A stretch of DNA of 64,000 nt, taken from contig NC_073302.1 in assembly GCF_027595985.1 (NCBI RefSeq), positions 12,755,811 through 12,819,810 of the forward strand, given 5' to 3'. The stretch comes from Sorex araneus (taxonomy: Eukaryota; Chordata; Mammalia; Eulipotyphla; Soricidae). This document shows positions 1 through 11,118 of this stretch, in pieces. Position 1 is the stretch's first letter. Every line of letters starts with the position of its first letter. The notes beneath the pieces were generated by a model. It ran no database searches, was not told where the DNA came from, and saw nothing but the letters and a program-made list of their open reading frames with translations. Both the position numbers and the translations under genes were made by a program.

Positions 1-463
1 TGGAACACTTATAATGTGAGAGGCTTTTTGAAAGCCTCATAATCTGATTCATAGTTTTCTCTTAATATTTACTCTAGTGACATGTTGAAGGTACTTTATA
101 ATTGCATTTTCCATATGACAACATATAGCACAAAGAGAAATTAGTAATAATGATGATATACGACGAGTTGGCATACCCAATGCCCTAGCATGGTGAATGG
201 TACAGGGCAAATGTAAACCCAGGTGAGACTGAGACAGAATCCATGGCACTGGGGATCTCTACCCTGTGTCCTCTGATCTCCTCTTTTCTTTGATCTATAG
301 TTGTTTAGGACCATATAGACCATTTGAAAGATGAATCTGAAAAAACCAATTATTTCATATACCACTTAAATTTCATATGAATTATAATAATAGTAATTGG
401 AGGAATTAGGGATACTGTGCTTTAGTAATGATGATGATCTTAGAAGTTTCTTCACCATTTCAG

Positions 464-608
464 CAGTTACTTGCAAAACAGCATTTTGTGTCCTTTTCTG
501 AGCAAGAGGATGAAATCTGTAGGTACTAGCAATAGAAGTTAGATCTTGGTTTAGAGGCCAAGAAGAATTTTCCAGCTTTGGAACTCTATAAAATTGAAGA
601 ACTTTCTG
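464..608 (+). pseudogene. C5 copy 1: possible decayed exon just upstream of C5a
   Basis: A good acceptor (pyrimidines then CAG) ends at 463. The reading that follows contains SEQEDEICR, resembling the end of the C5 beta chain (SQENDEPCK in human), and later LELYKIEEL, resembling the first residues of C5a (LQKKIEEI). Between them the frame has two TAG stops (527-529 and 533-535) and about eleven residues more than expected. The tetrabasic RPRR processing site is not visible. At the expected donor after the IEE segment I see GGAAGG rather than GT. This is the right place and frame for the exon before 764, but the similarity is short, so the identification is tentative. Confidence 0.4.
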
Positions 609-763
609 GGAAGGGAGTAATTTGCCTCCTCAGTGAGCTACTCCACCTGGTTCTGGTCACTGTCAGTACAAGAAGGGGAACAGGACACCGGGGAAGAAGC
701 TGGACCAGTCCAAATCCAGGCCTCTGCATCTGTACCTGGCTGACCGTTATGTCATTGTTTCAG

Positions 764-955
764 CATCCCAATACAAACACCCGGTGGTTCAGAAATGTTG
801 TTATGATGGGGCCAGGGAATCTGAGGAGAGCTGCGAGGAAAGAGCTGCACGGATTAAGATTGGACCCAGTTGTTTCAAGGCTTTCTCTCATTGTTGTACC
901 AAGGCAAATATTCAGCGGTTCGAGAGTACTCATATGTCCTTAGATACAGTACGTG
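764..955 (+). pseudogene. C5-like: C5 copy 1: C5a anaphylatoxin exon, open reading frame intact
   Basis: This exon encodes nearly all of C5a, the 74-residue fragment released from the C5 alpha chain that signals through C5AR1. It has an acceptor CAG at 761-763, starts in phase 1 (second base of an Ala codon), and encodes 63 residues, including the CCYDGA motif, ESCEERAARI and the CC pair near the end. Six of the seven human C5a cysteines are present. Human Cys27 is replaced by Arg, as I recall for mouse, and one residue is missing in the loop before Cys34. The 19 residues after the last CC pair end at Arg, exactly where the human C5a C-terminal Arg lies, but the tail reads LDTVR instead of MQLGR. 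The best donor is GTATGT at 956, phase 1, which fits the next exon. The frame is open, but neighbouring exons are damaged, so the copy is classed as a pseudogene or truncated paralogue. Confidence 0.85.
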
Positions 956-1592
956 GTATGTATAAAAACCCCTCTCCATTGCAGTGAGTAACATCATGTT
1001 TAAAGAGTGTGAGCTGCCTGGGAATAAATACTTCCAAATTTGCGTTAATACAGAAAAATAAGTATAGGCTACTATAACTCAGTGGGAAAATGCAGATACA
1101 GTAGCAGCAGCAATAATATTTTAGATACCACTGGACCCAGCTTAACCACTGTCTTCATGCAGTGGCTGCTGTTCATTATCCATCCTTTAAATCCTGATAT
1201 GTAAAACAAAATTAGTCAAATGACTGTGATATTTATACACAGGTCATTACCCATGCATGATACTTACAATTTTCCATAAAGATATTGCCATGTTTTAAGG
1301 AATCAAAGTATCATTCCAGATCCTTTCACAAAGTACTAGTCAATAAGAGTATAAGATATAGAAGGAATTTCAATGAGGCTACATAAAAGTAATTATTCAA
1401 ACATGTCATTTTAATGCAAAACATGCAAAATTGTAATATGCGCAATTTAAAACCTTTTTACTTGTAAGGTTTACTTTTCAGCATACTTTCTTTGGTTTCC
1501 TCTGAATTCTATTTACATTACTATGGAGAATAAGAAAATCAAAGCAGAGGAAAACTAAAAAATATAATGCAGGTTTAGTGTATTTTGTGTGG

Positions 1593-1771
1593 GTTTTTTT
1601 CTTGTTGTTGTTTTTGGTGCACACCCAGCAGTGCTAAGGGCTTACTCGTGACTTTCCATTCAGAAATTGCTCCTGGCAGTGCTTGGGTAACCATAAGGGA
1701 TGCCGGGTATCTAACCTGGGTGGGCCACATGAAGGCAAATTACATACCCACTGTACTATTGTTTCAGTCCC
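1593..1771 (-). mobile_element. SOR-type SINE, short form
   Basis: The minus strand reads a tRNA-like head with polymerase III boxes, the 'catatggtcccctgagc' type body (degenerate here) and an A-rich tail. Diverged and old. Confidence 0.75.
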
Positions 1772-2134
1772 AGTTTATTTTACACTTTTAAGAACTTATT
1801 TTTACTTTAATTTTTAATATTTTATTTGAAATGTATTCCATTTTGTTGATATAATATAATATAATATGTAGGGTTTGGGGTAAGATTGTCATTAATGTTA
1901 ATTATTAATATTAAATATTAATATTAAATATCAACCCAAGAGAAAAGATTACATTTCCATTTTCTGTATCTTCTATTTATTTTAATAGTGATACATTTTT
2001 AAATATACAAATCTTTCATTCTCTGAAATTTATTTCTAGAATTATTACTAATTGTTTTTGATGAAATTGGGAATACAGAATTATTTTCTTGATTTCTCTT
2101 TTTTCTAATTTGTTTTTTCTATATAGAAATACAG

Positions 2135-3762
2135 CATTTTTTATATTTTATTTATTTATTTATTTTTATCGATGGGTCACCATGAGTGTGCAGTTACAGA
2201 GTTTTTTGCCTGTGTTACAGTTATACAATACTCGAGTACCCATCCCTCCACCAGTGCCCATTCTCCTCCATGGATGGCCCAGGGTCCCTACCCCCCCATT
2301 TCTGTCTCCCCACCTCCCTCACCCCCTGACAGGGAATTCCTTATTGTTCTCTCCCTCCTTTTGGGTTTTATGATTTGCAATGGAGATACTGGATGGCTAT
2401 CATGTTCAATCTATACTCTGCTTTCAACCTGCCTTTCCCATCCTGAGTGGATTCTGCACTACACTTTAGTTGGTGTTCCCTTCTCTATCTGAGCTGCCCT
2501 CTCCCCCAGCATGTGAAGTCAGCTTCCAAGCTGTGGAGCAGGCCTCCTGGTACTTATTGCTACTATTCTTGGGTGTTAGTCTCCCATTCTGTTGTTTTAT
2601 ATTCCGCAAATTAGTGCAATCTTTTTGTGTCTGTCTCTTTCTTTCTGACTCATTTCACTTATCACAAATCTATTCATGTTGATCCACTTATATGCAAAGT
2701 TCATGACTTCATCTTTCTGACAGCTGCATAGTATTCCATTGTGTAGATGTACGAAAGTTTCTTTAACCAATCAGTTCTCAGGCATTCGGGTTTTTTCTAG
2801 ATTCTGGCTATTGTAAACAGTGCTGCAGTGAACATATATGTGCAGATGTCATTTCGACTATACTTTTTCGCTTCCCTGGGATATATCCCCAGCAGTGGTA
2901 TTGCTGGGTCAAATGGGAGCTCAATTTCTAATTTTTTGAGGAGTGATCATATTGTTTTCCAAAAGGGCTGAACCAGTTGGCATTCCCACCAGCAGTGCAG
3001 GAGGGTTCCTTTCTCCAAATATCCACACCAACAGCGGTTGCTTTTGTTCTTTTGGATGTGAGCCAATTTCTGTGGTGTGAGGTGGTATCTCATAGTTGTT
3101 TTGATCTGCATCTCCCTGATGATTAGTGATGAAGAGCATTTTTTTCATATGCCTTTTAGTCATTCGTATTTCTTCCTTGAGAAAGTTTCTGTTCATTTCT
3201 TTGCCCCATTTTTTGATGGGGTTGGATGTTTTCTTCTTGTAGAGTTCAATCACTGCCTTGTAAATCCTTGATATCAACCCCTTATCAGATGAGTATTGGG
3301 TAAATATCGTTTCCCATTCTGTTGATTGCCTTTGTATTCTGGTCACTGTATCGTTTGTGGTGCAGAAGGTTCTTATATAGTCCCAATTGTTTATCATTGT
3401 TTTCAATTGGTTGCTCAGCTGCATGTCATTTTTGCAGATACCGTTAGCTTCAGTATCGTGGAGGGTTTTCCCAACCTTGTCTTCTATGTATCTTATGGAT
3501 TGTGGTCTGATGCTGAGGTCATTAATCCATTTTGATCTGACTTTTGTGCATGGTGTCAGATCGAGATCTAAGCCCATTCTTTTGCATGTGGTTGTCCAGT
3601 TATGCCAGCACCATTTGTTGAAGAGGCTTTGTTTGCTCCACTTCACATTTCTTGTCCTCTTATCAAAGATTAGATGATCATACATTTGGGGTTGTGTGTT
3701 GGGATATCCCACTCTGTTCCATTGGTCTGCGGCTCTGCTTTTGTTCCAGTACCATGCTGCAA
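2135..3762 (-). mobile_element. LINE-1 3' end, 5'-truncated
   Basis: Reading the minus strand, 3762 to about 2500 is the C-terminal part of ORF2 (reverse transcriptase protein), with KWSKQSLFNKWCWHNW, EWETIFTQYSSDKGLISRIY and NPIKKWGKEMNRNFLKEEIR. The 3' untranslated region with its G-rich stretch occupies about 2470-2135 and ends in an A-rich tail. Several stops and frameshifts are present, so it is inactive. A 332-residue open reading on the minus strand (2921-3919) comes mostly from this ORF2. Confidence 0.9.
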
Positions 3763-4556
3763 AAACAACACTTTCATGCCATTTCTGGATAATCTTCACA
3801 GTCCAGGTTTTTCCACAATCAGTAACTGCCGAAGTACTCCTGTTTTCAGATTCTTCTCTCAAGAACAAAGAAGAATCACCGGCATCCATAAGTAAAATTA
3901 GAAACTTCCTCCTTCTCAAACTTCATAGATGTCCCCATAACATATGCTTGGAATATCATCCAATCTTATATAATAAACCTGTTATCTCTTAAAATAAAGC
4001 AATATCTTTTGAACCTATTTTATATACAATTATTTCAATTCTCCTTTAACAGTTCTTTTAATAGTTATTATACTTTAGATATTTTAAATCATGAACCTTT
4101 TATGTTAATCTTTAACAGTTTTCACCTTGGTTTCATGCTCTAATTTTACAACTCTTAATAAGCTCCAAAAAACACTCAAAATTTTAAGAAAATTTGGAGT
4201 AGGCCTGCCACTTCTTTATTCAATCTGACTTCAATATTTAAATACTTAACACAGACAGATATACAGAAAGACAACAAAATCACATGCATGTGCATTCATA
4301 CATACCTGATCCTGATTCTGACCCTCAAGAACCAGGGAAGAAAACTGACGGACAGAGAAAGGAAGGGCAGTCCCCAAGGTAAAAATGTCCCTGTCGGCTG
4401 ATTGGGATTATCCCCCATTTTTCAGTTCAGCTAGCCTGTCTCCTGCTTGTAAAATTGGATCCAAAAAGAAAAGAAGAGAAGCGCTTCTGTTTTTACAAAG
4501 CCGGCAAAAATCTATGAAAAAGAAATCCATACTGCAGTTTTTTCATTTGCTATTCA
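3763..4556. other. No gene seen; includes possible 3' remainder of the provirus
   Basis: AT-rich unique sequence to about 4200. From 4556 down to about 4300 on the minus strand may be the start of the provirus env region, but I could not recognise a conserved env motif. No second LTR was found here. Confidence 0.4.
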
Positions 4557-4690
4557 TTATTCACTGAGAAGCTTTAGTCTTTTTGTAGGACACCAAAAGT
4601 GGTTTTTGCTCGCTGAAATAAAAGCAAAACCTTGTCCCCACCTTTCCACCTGACCTGGCATCCAACTCTCAGAGACTGGGTCCCTGTAAA
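4557..4690 (-). pseudogene. Provirus pol: integrase C-terminal fragment
   Basis: The minus strand reads VLYRDPVSESWMPGQVERWG and then WCPTKRLK, the pattern of the DNA-binding C-terminal domain of betaretroviral integrase (RDP..W.GP..L.WGRG....W.P...). It follows reverse transcriptase sequence almost directly, so RNase H and the integrase core are missing. Inactive relic. Confidence 0.65.
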
Positions 4691-4759
4691 GGACCTTACA
4701 TCTCTGATTAATTTTATCTAAATCATTTTTAATTATATTAGAACTTATTTCTTCTGAAC

Positions 4760-5842
4760 TATCCTGAATTTCCCAATGCTTTACTAGACTTGTTACATAA
4801 AAAACTCCATTCCACAATATTAGTTCCTTGTAGCAAAATTCCAGTAGGAGAATGTGAAGTACAGAACACTATCAGATTTAAACTTTCTGAAAAGTCAATT
4901 CTATCCAGCTGAGTCTTATTAACAATATCCTCAATTATTTCTAATTCCTTTTCATCTGCCAGGCTAAGTTGCCTTAGACTATTTAAAGAGGGATCATCTT
5001 CCAGTGTTTGAAACAAATTTTGTAGGGCATAGGTTGGAATACCCAAAGAAGGCCGTAGCCAATTTATATTTCCTAATAATTTTTGAAAGTCATTTAAAGC
5101 TCTTAATTTATATCTCTGAATTTGAACCTTTTGAGGTGCAATTCTACTTTCCCATATTATTTGTCCCAAAAATTCCCAAGGAACCTGACGTTGAATTTTG
5201 TCCTGTGCAATTTTTAAACCCCATGACTCTAGTTGGTAAGTTACAGCTTCATAAACCTTTTACAAATTTATATAAGATGGAGCAGTGATAAGAATATCAT
5301 CCATGTAGTGAATAATTTTGAGATCAGGGTAATGTGCCCTCGTTATATCCAATGGTTGATTAGCAAAATATTGACACATTGTGGGACTATTCATCATCCC
5401 TTGAAGCAAAACAGTCCAGTGATATCTTTAGCAGGAGTTTTACTATTTAAGGAAGGCACAGTAAAGGCAAATTTTTCTCTATCCTCCTTTCTCAAAGGGA
5501 TGGGATAGAAACAATCCTTTAGATCAATTATAATAATACTCCATTGTTTTAGAATAATGGCTAAATTAGGTAGACCCATTTGCAAAGGGCCCATTGGTTC
5601 CATGCAGTCATTAACTTTTCTTAGATCACTTAACATTTGCCATTTACCAGTCTTTTTCTTGATAACAAATACTGGTGAATTCCAGGGACTAGAGCTTAAA
5701 ACAATATGTCACAATTCAAACTGTTCTGTAACTTTAAATGAAGCCTTAAGTTTTTCTTTGATTAAGGGCCATTGCTCAACCCAAACAGGCTGAACCTCTT
5801 TCCAGACTATTGGGAGAGCTGTTCTTTGAGCAGCAGCCCAAA
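4760..5842 (-). pseudogene. Provirus pol: broken reverse transcriptase
   Basis: On the minus strand 5636-5394 gives [20 protein letters not shown] and [11 protein letters not shown] (fingers and palm). The catalytic YMDD is encoded at 5296-5307, and 5169-4760 gives LRALNDFQKLLGNINWLRP, a betaretrovirus thumb/connection signature. Frames change between these pieces and stops interrupt them, so no enzyme can be made. The sequence is class II (betaretrovirus/ERVK-like). Confidence 0.85.
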
Positions 5843-6667
5843 TTAAAAAGGCGATTGCTGAGACACCTCTTTTTCTTTAATATATTTCACACCAAGTTTT
5901 TGCAACAAATCTCGTCCCCATAGGGTGATAGCTATTGGAGCAATATATGGCTGGATGACTGCCATGTCTCCATCAGGATCACTACAACGAAGAGGTTGCA
6001 CACTCTGTTGAACATCAGTGACCACGCCCATACCAGAAAAAGTAACGTCCACACAACGCTTTTGCCAAACTTTAGGCCAATGATGGGAGGCGACAACAGT
6101 AACATCAGCACCTGAATTTAACATACCCTCCAGTTTTGTTCCATCCTCAAAGGTCATAACCAAAGTAGGCTTATCATCAGTAATCTTTTTTGCCCCAAAT
6201 ATTTCTGCATTAGTGCTTCCAAAATCACCCTTTCTTTTCATGCCTGTATTTTTTCCTAGTATACAAGGAAGCAAAAGAAGTTGAGCAATATGTTCCCCTT
6301 TTAATATTCTAATATCTGCTTGGACAGTGACTATAATTGAGATTTCATTCACAAAATCACTGTCAATGAGTCCCACTTTTACATTAACACCTCGCAGAGT
6401 CATACTACTTCTCCCTAAGATCAATCCTGCTGTTCCTTTTGGAAGGGGGCCATAAAAATTAGTTGAAATTTTATAAATTTTATGAGGAGTCAGAAACAAA
6501 TCCTGTAAAACTGAAATATCAGCTGCTATTTGCGCCTGATGGGTTGGTGTTCCCACTTCCCTACGTACTTTAATAAAATCATCCAGAGAGATTTTTCCCA
6601 TTACCTTAGCAGTTTGAATTGCCTTTTTGCAATCTGCTGTAGCATTTTCCACTGCTAAAGTTAGCAT
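5843..6667 (-). pseudogene. Provirus capsid end fused to dUTPase and protease
   Basis: A 274-codon open frame. The first part (ENATADCKKAIQTAK, IKVRREVGTPTHQAQ) is the C-terminal end of a betaretroviral capsid. It runs straight into a dUTPase domain (LPKGTAGLILGRSSMTLRGV, IDSDF) and then an aspartic protease. Nucleocapsid zinc knuckles expected between them are absent, so a deletion seems to have joined gag and pro, normally in different frames, into one frame. The protease active site reads LNSGADVT: the catalytic Asp is Asn, predicting no activity. dUTPase plus protease places the element among the betaretroviruses. Confidence 0.8.
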
Positions 6668-8326
6668 AAGCGTTTCATGAAGGCCTTCATCAGGTACAAC
6701 CTTTTCAAGAGAGTCTGGAGTCTGGCAATAAAATCTGTGTAAAGTTTATTTATTTCCTGAAAGATTTTTGTGAATGACATAGTACATTTTGCAGAGTTCT
6801 CAAGAAAATGCCACACCTTTAGACAGGTCTTATTGACAGCTTCTAAAATGTTTGCCTCTAAACGGACATGTTCTTCCACTAAAGCCCACTTGCCAGTGCC
6901 TAAAATCCGGTTCACAGTGTTATCAACTTGTTTTAGTGTTTTAATTCTAGCAAATTTCTCAGCCTCTTTTAAATCCCGGTCTCAGGATTTAAATTGTGCA
7001 TATTAAGAATTTATATGTACATATTAAATTGTACATATTAAGAATTTTCTAATTTCTAACACTGCCTTTGCAAGAATTTGCCAATCAAACGAAATTACAG
7101 TATTAGCTTCTGCAAAATTTTCTAGAAGAGCTAGCACATAGTTAGAAGGAACACCATAGGTGGTCACAGCTTGCTTAAGCAAGGAAAGAAACTTAAAAGG
7201 AACAGGCTCATATTGCCCTGCCTGTCTTTTTCTTTGTATATCAGGATTACAAACAACTGGAAAAGTCATAAACTGAACAGGCTGTTGACTCAACTTTGCT
7301 TTATATAAAGGAGCTTCATATTTTTGCATCAGAGAATGTAACTCAGGAGTAAGCTTAAAATGGCAACACAGAGATTCCTCTTCCTTATTCTTATATAATT
7401 GAGGGGAAGGAACTGCCAAAGGGTCAGGATCAGTGACACCCTGTACAGCAGGCATTATCCTTCTTTCAGAAGGGTGGTGCATCTCAAGGTACTTCATTTG
7501 TCTAATTAATTCATCTAATTTTTCATTAACTATTCTCAACTCATGGGAGTTTACAACCTCTTTTAAAACTGAATTTTCTGTGTCTGACTTGACGCTGTCA
7601 GACTCAGACTGGGCAGGTGAATCATCAATTTGATATGATTCACCAGACTAGACAGATGCTCTTAGCTTAGCACAAAATTTTGGCAATATCAAAGATTCTT
7701 CTCCACTTTTCTCCTCTAACACAGGAGTTTCCCTGTAAATTGACTTAGAATTTGATGAATTAGTGGAGAGAGCCATATGAGAAGATGAGAGAGAAGGCTC
7801 CTCATACTCAAAGTCTAACTGAAAAATTCAGGGCAGCAGCAATACAATTGTACACCCTCCATTTCTTTGCTGGGATCTAATCTCCATTTTTCTGTGCATA
7901 ACACAGTTCTCTCCCTATTTTTATCCATAAATCTAGATAGAATTGTTCTATATTTTTTGGCTTAAACCAATGACAGTACTTTTGTATCCTCTCAAGGAGG
8001 CATCTTATTATCTGTTCCTTTATTTTATTATTATTATTATTATTTTGCTTTTTGGATCACACCCGGCAATGCACAGGGGTTACTCCTGGCTCTGCACTCC
8101 TGGCTCTGCACTCAGGAATTACCCCTGGTGGTGCTCAAGGGACCATATGGGATGCTGGGAATCGAACCCAGGTCAGCCACATGCAAGGCAAACGCCCTAC
8201 CCCGCCCTACCGCTGTGCTATTGCTCCAGCCCCTATCTGTTCCTTTAAAGGCAGACCAGCTGCTTTTGTTAGAGAGTTCAAAATGTCAACATAGGCATCC
8301 TGCTGAGAAGTTACAGAATTGCCCAT
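6660..8326 (-). pseudogene. Provirus gag (matrix to capsid), broken
   Basis: The probable gag start is the ATG at 8326-8324, followed by Gly (an N-myristoylation signal) as in betaretroviral matrix. Capsid sequence lies at 7290-7024 (YEPVPFKFLSLLKQAVTTYG, SFDWQILAKAVLE) and 6915-6667 (SFTKIFQEINKLYTDFIARL). The frame is interrupted by stops and by a SINE at 8023-8233. Inactive. Confidence 0.75.
8023..8233 (-). mobile_element. SOR-type SINE inside provirus gag
   Basis: Complete short-form SINE on the minus strand, with tail at 8023-8045. Flanked by a perfect 14-base target duplication TATCTGTTCCTTTA at 8009-8022 and 8234-8247. It is younger than the provirus. Confidence 0.95.
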
Positions 8327-8566
8327 TGCCCCTTTTTCTTTTTCTTCCTTTATTTATTCTTTATTTCTTTTCTCCCTTTCTTTCTTCTTTTCTCTTTCTT
8401 TCTTTCTTCCTGCCTATCTTTCTTTCTCCCTTTCTTCCTCTTTTTTCTTCTTCCTTCCTTATCTATATTTCTTCTTTCTCCCTTTCTTCTTCCTTCCTTA
8501 TTTATATTTCTTTTCTGTCCCTTTCTCTTTTTCTTCTCCCTTCCTATTTCTTTTCTTTCTTTCTTT

Positions 8567-8645
<79 letters not shown>

Positions 8646-9395
8646 ATATTTCTTCTTTCTCCCTTTCTTTCTTTTTCTTCTTCCTTCCTATTTTTACTTC
8701 CTTCCTTTCTATCTATATTTCTTCTTTCTCCCTTTCTTTCTCTTTTTCTTCTTCCTTCCTTATCTTTATTTATTTCTCACTTTCTTTCTTTTTCTTCTTC
8801 CTTCCTATTTTTTTACTTCCTTTCTTCCTTTCTATCTATATTTCTTCTCTCTCCCTTTCTTTCTCTTTTTCTTCTTCCTTTCTATTTCTTTACCTCCTTC
8901 CTTCCTTCCTTCCTTCCTTCCTTCCTTCCTTCCTTCCTTCCTTTCTTTCTATCTATATTTCTTCTTTCTCCCTTTCTTTCTTTTTTCTTCTTCTCTTCTT
9001 ATCTATATTTCTTCTTTCTTTCTCTCTACTTATATTTCTTTATTCCCTTTCTCTTTTTCTTCTTTCCTTCATTTCTATCTCTATTTCTTTATTCCCTTTC
9101 TTTTTCTTCTTTCCTTCCTTTCTTTCTCTCTACATATTTCTTCTTTGTCCCTTTCTTTCTCCTTTACTTCTTCTTCCCTCTTTTTCTTCTTTCTATCTAC
9201 ATTTCTCTATTCCCTTTCTCTTTTCCTTCTTCCTCCTTTCTATCTATATTTCTTTATTCCCTTTCTTTTTCTTCTTCCTCCTTTCTTTCTATCATATTTC
9301 TTTATTCGCTTTCTTTTTCTTCTTTTTTCCTTTCTTTCTTTCTGTCTTTCTTAATTCCCTTTCTTTATCTCTCCCCTTTCTCTACTTCTTCCTTA
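8327..9395. repeat. Pyrimidine-rich tract (CTTT/CCTT) in the provirus leader
   Basis: About 1.07 kb that is almost purely C and T on the + strand, with runs of (CTTT)n near 8560-8645, (CCTT)n near 8890-8945 and many variant units such as CTTCTTCCTT. It lies between the primer-binding site and gag, so it is a purine-rich tract in the sense of the provirus. Two long Phe/Ser/Leu-rich open frames here (8128-9354 and 8319-9422) are by-products of the simple sequence. Confidence 0.95.
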
Positions 9396-9396
9396 C

Positions 9397-9414
9397 CGCC
9401 CGCACTGGGCGCCA
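9397..9414 (-). other. Provirus primer-binding site, tRNA-Lys type
   Basis: On the minus strand TGGCGCCCAGTGCGGGCG begins two bases after the end of the LTR. TGGCGCCC is the start of the primer-binding site complementary to lysine tRNAs. The second half differs from what I recall of the standard lysine sites, so the subtype is uncertain. Confidence 0.75.
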
Positions 9415-9416
9415 TA

Positions 9417-9736
9417 TGTTGAAACAATGTTGCAGTTTTACTTGACAGTCGAGGCATTTCACTCGCTGAAGAAATATACATTTTGGGGGAGGATCACATG
9501 ACTGTCTCCGAGGTTCTTTGTTATGGCCTGCTGGAGAGCAGCCTGTTCAACCCCCTTTTATTTACTAGGTTGATGTACTAACCAATGATATTCAGTCACA
9601 TAGGCAGAATATGCAAATTAACTTAGCCAACAGAAACAGTATCAAAGTCAGTTAAAGTAACAGTAACAATAATAGAAAATGACGTTTACATTCAGGCCTA
9701 GCTAGGCCTGAAATTATGGGATGTTGTATACCAACA
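9417..9736 (-). repeat. 5' LTR of the betaretrovirus-like provirus
   Basis: A 320-base LTR on the minus strand with ends TGTTG...CAACA, directly followed by the primer-binding site. The + strand shows the terminal inverted repeat as TGTTG at 9417 and CAACA at 9736. It contains a 22-base perfect palindrome (9691-9712) near the U3 end. No matching 3' LTR was found in the window. Confidence 0.8.
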
Positions 9737-9744
9737 ATAATATA

Positions 9745-10912
9745 TATGGTTTTTATTTTTACTTTTGTTGATATGATGGATTATGTTGATTGATTTCCGA
9801 CTGTTAAAAAAATCCTTGCATCCCCAGGATAAATCCTACTTGGTCGTGATGTATGATCTTTTTCATGAGTTGTTGGATTCTATTTGATAAAATTTGGTTG
9901 AGTATCTTTGCATTCCTGTTCATCAGGGATATTGGCTTGTAGTTTTCTTTGTTAGTGGTATCTTTGTTTGCTTTTGGTATTAGGGAGATATGAGCCTCAT
10001 AAAAACTGGTAGAGTCCCTGTTCCTTCAATTTCCTTAAAAAGCTTGAAGAGAACTGGCAACAGGTCCTCTTTAAATATTTGGAAGAATTCGCTAGTGAAT
10101 CCATCCGGGCCTGGGCTCTTGTTTTTGGGAAGACATTTGATAAGTTTCAATTTCCTTGATATTAATGGGTCTATTCAGGTATTCCAACTCTTCTTGAATC
10201 AGTCTTGGGAGATTGTAGGAATCAAGGAATTTGTCCATTTCTTTTAGGTTCTCTTGTTTAGTGGCATAGAGATTTTCAAAGTAGTCTCTGATGATCTTTT
10301 GAATTTCATCGGTTTCTGTTGTGATATCCCCTTTTCATTTCTGCTTTGGTTTATTAGGGTTCTCTCTCTTTCTTTGTGAGTCTTGCTAGTGTTTATCAAT
10401 CTTGCTTATTTTCTCAAAGAACCAGCACTTTGTTTCATTGATCTTTCAGATTGTTTTATGGGTTTCCATATCGTTGATTTCTGCTCTAAGTTTTATTATT
10501 TCTTTCCTTTGGTCTGGCTTGGGTTCCTTTTGGTGGTCCTTTTCTAAGATCTTGAGCTGTGAAGTCAAGCTCTCTATGCAGGCCCTTTCTTCCTTCCTGA
10601 GATATGCTCGCAGAGATATAAATTTTCCCCTTAACACAGCTTTAGCCGCGTCCCATAGGTTCTGGTAGGTTGTGTCTTCATTCTCATTTGTTTCAAGGTA
10701 TCTTTTGCTCTCTTCCTTGATTTCCTTCTTGACCCACTCGTTGTTCAACAGGGAGTTGTTTAATTTCCAGGTGTTCGATTTGGTGCTCCATGTCTGTGTG
10801 TGCTTAGCTTCTATTTTCAGTGCATCATGGTGTGAAAAGATCGTTGACACAATTTCTATCTTGCTGATTCTGTTGAGGTATGTTTTTGTAATGAAACATT
10901 TGTTTTGATTTG
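9745..10912 (-). mobile_element. LINE-1 internal fragment (ORF2)
   Basis: Minus-strand ORF2 sequence upstream of and into the reverse transcriptase domain, e.g. [20 protein letters not shown] and [20 protein letters not shown] in the frame at 10850-10446. Neither the 3' UTR nor the 5' end is present. It abuts the LTR, so the provirus may have inserted into or beside it. Confidence 0.85.
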
Positions 10913-10930
10913 TTACTTCTAATAATTTTT

Positions 10931-11118
10931 ATTTTTATTTATTTATTTATTTTGCTTTTTGGGAGTCACACCGGCATTGCATAGCGATTACTACGGGCTC
11001 TGCACTCAGGAATTACTCCTGGTGGTGCTCAGGGGACCATATGAGATGCTGGGAATTGAACCCAGGTTGGTCGCATGCAAGGCAAACACCCTACCCCCTG
11101 TGCTATCATTACACCCTC
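10931..11118 (-). mobile_element. SOR-type SINE, short form
   Basis: Minus-strand copy with recognisable B box (GGTTCAATTCC) and tail (ATTT repeats at 10921-10950). Confidence 0.85.

Noticed and set aside
578..943. 121-codon open frame overlapping the C5a exon
   Set aside because: It runs in another frame through the C5a exon; only its first residues coincide with the tentative upstream exon.
2921..3919. 332-codon open frame, the longest non-simple one
   Set aside because: Clearly LINE-1 ORF2 C-terminal sequence plus flanking noise, not a host gene.
8128..9422. Two overlapping long open frames (408 and 367 codons), Phe/Ser/Leu rich
   Set aside because: They lie wholly in the CTTT/CCTT simple sequence plus a SINE and have no domain; stops are rare there for compositional reasons.
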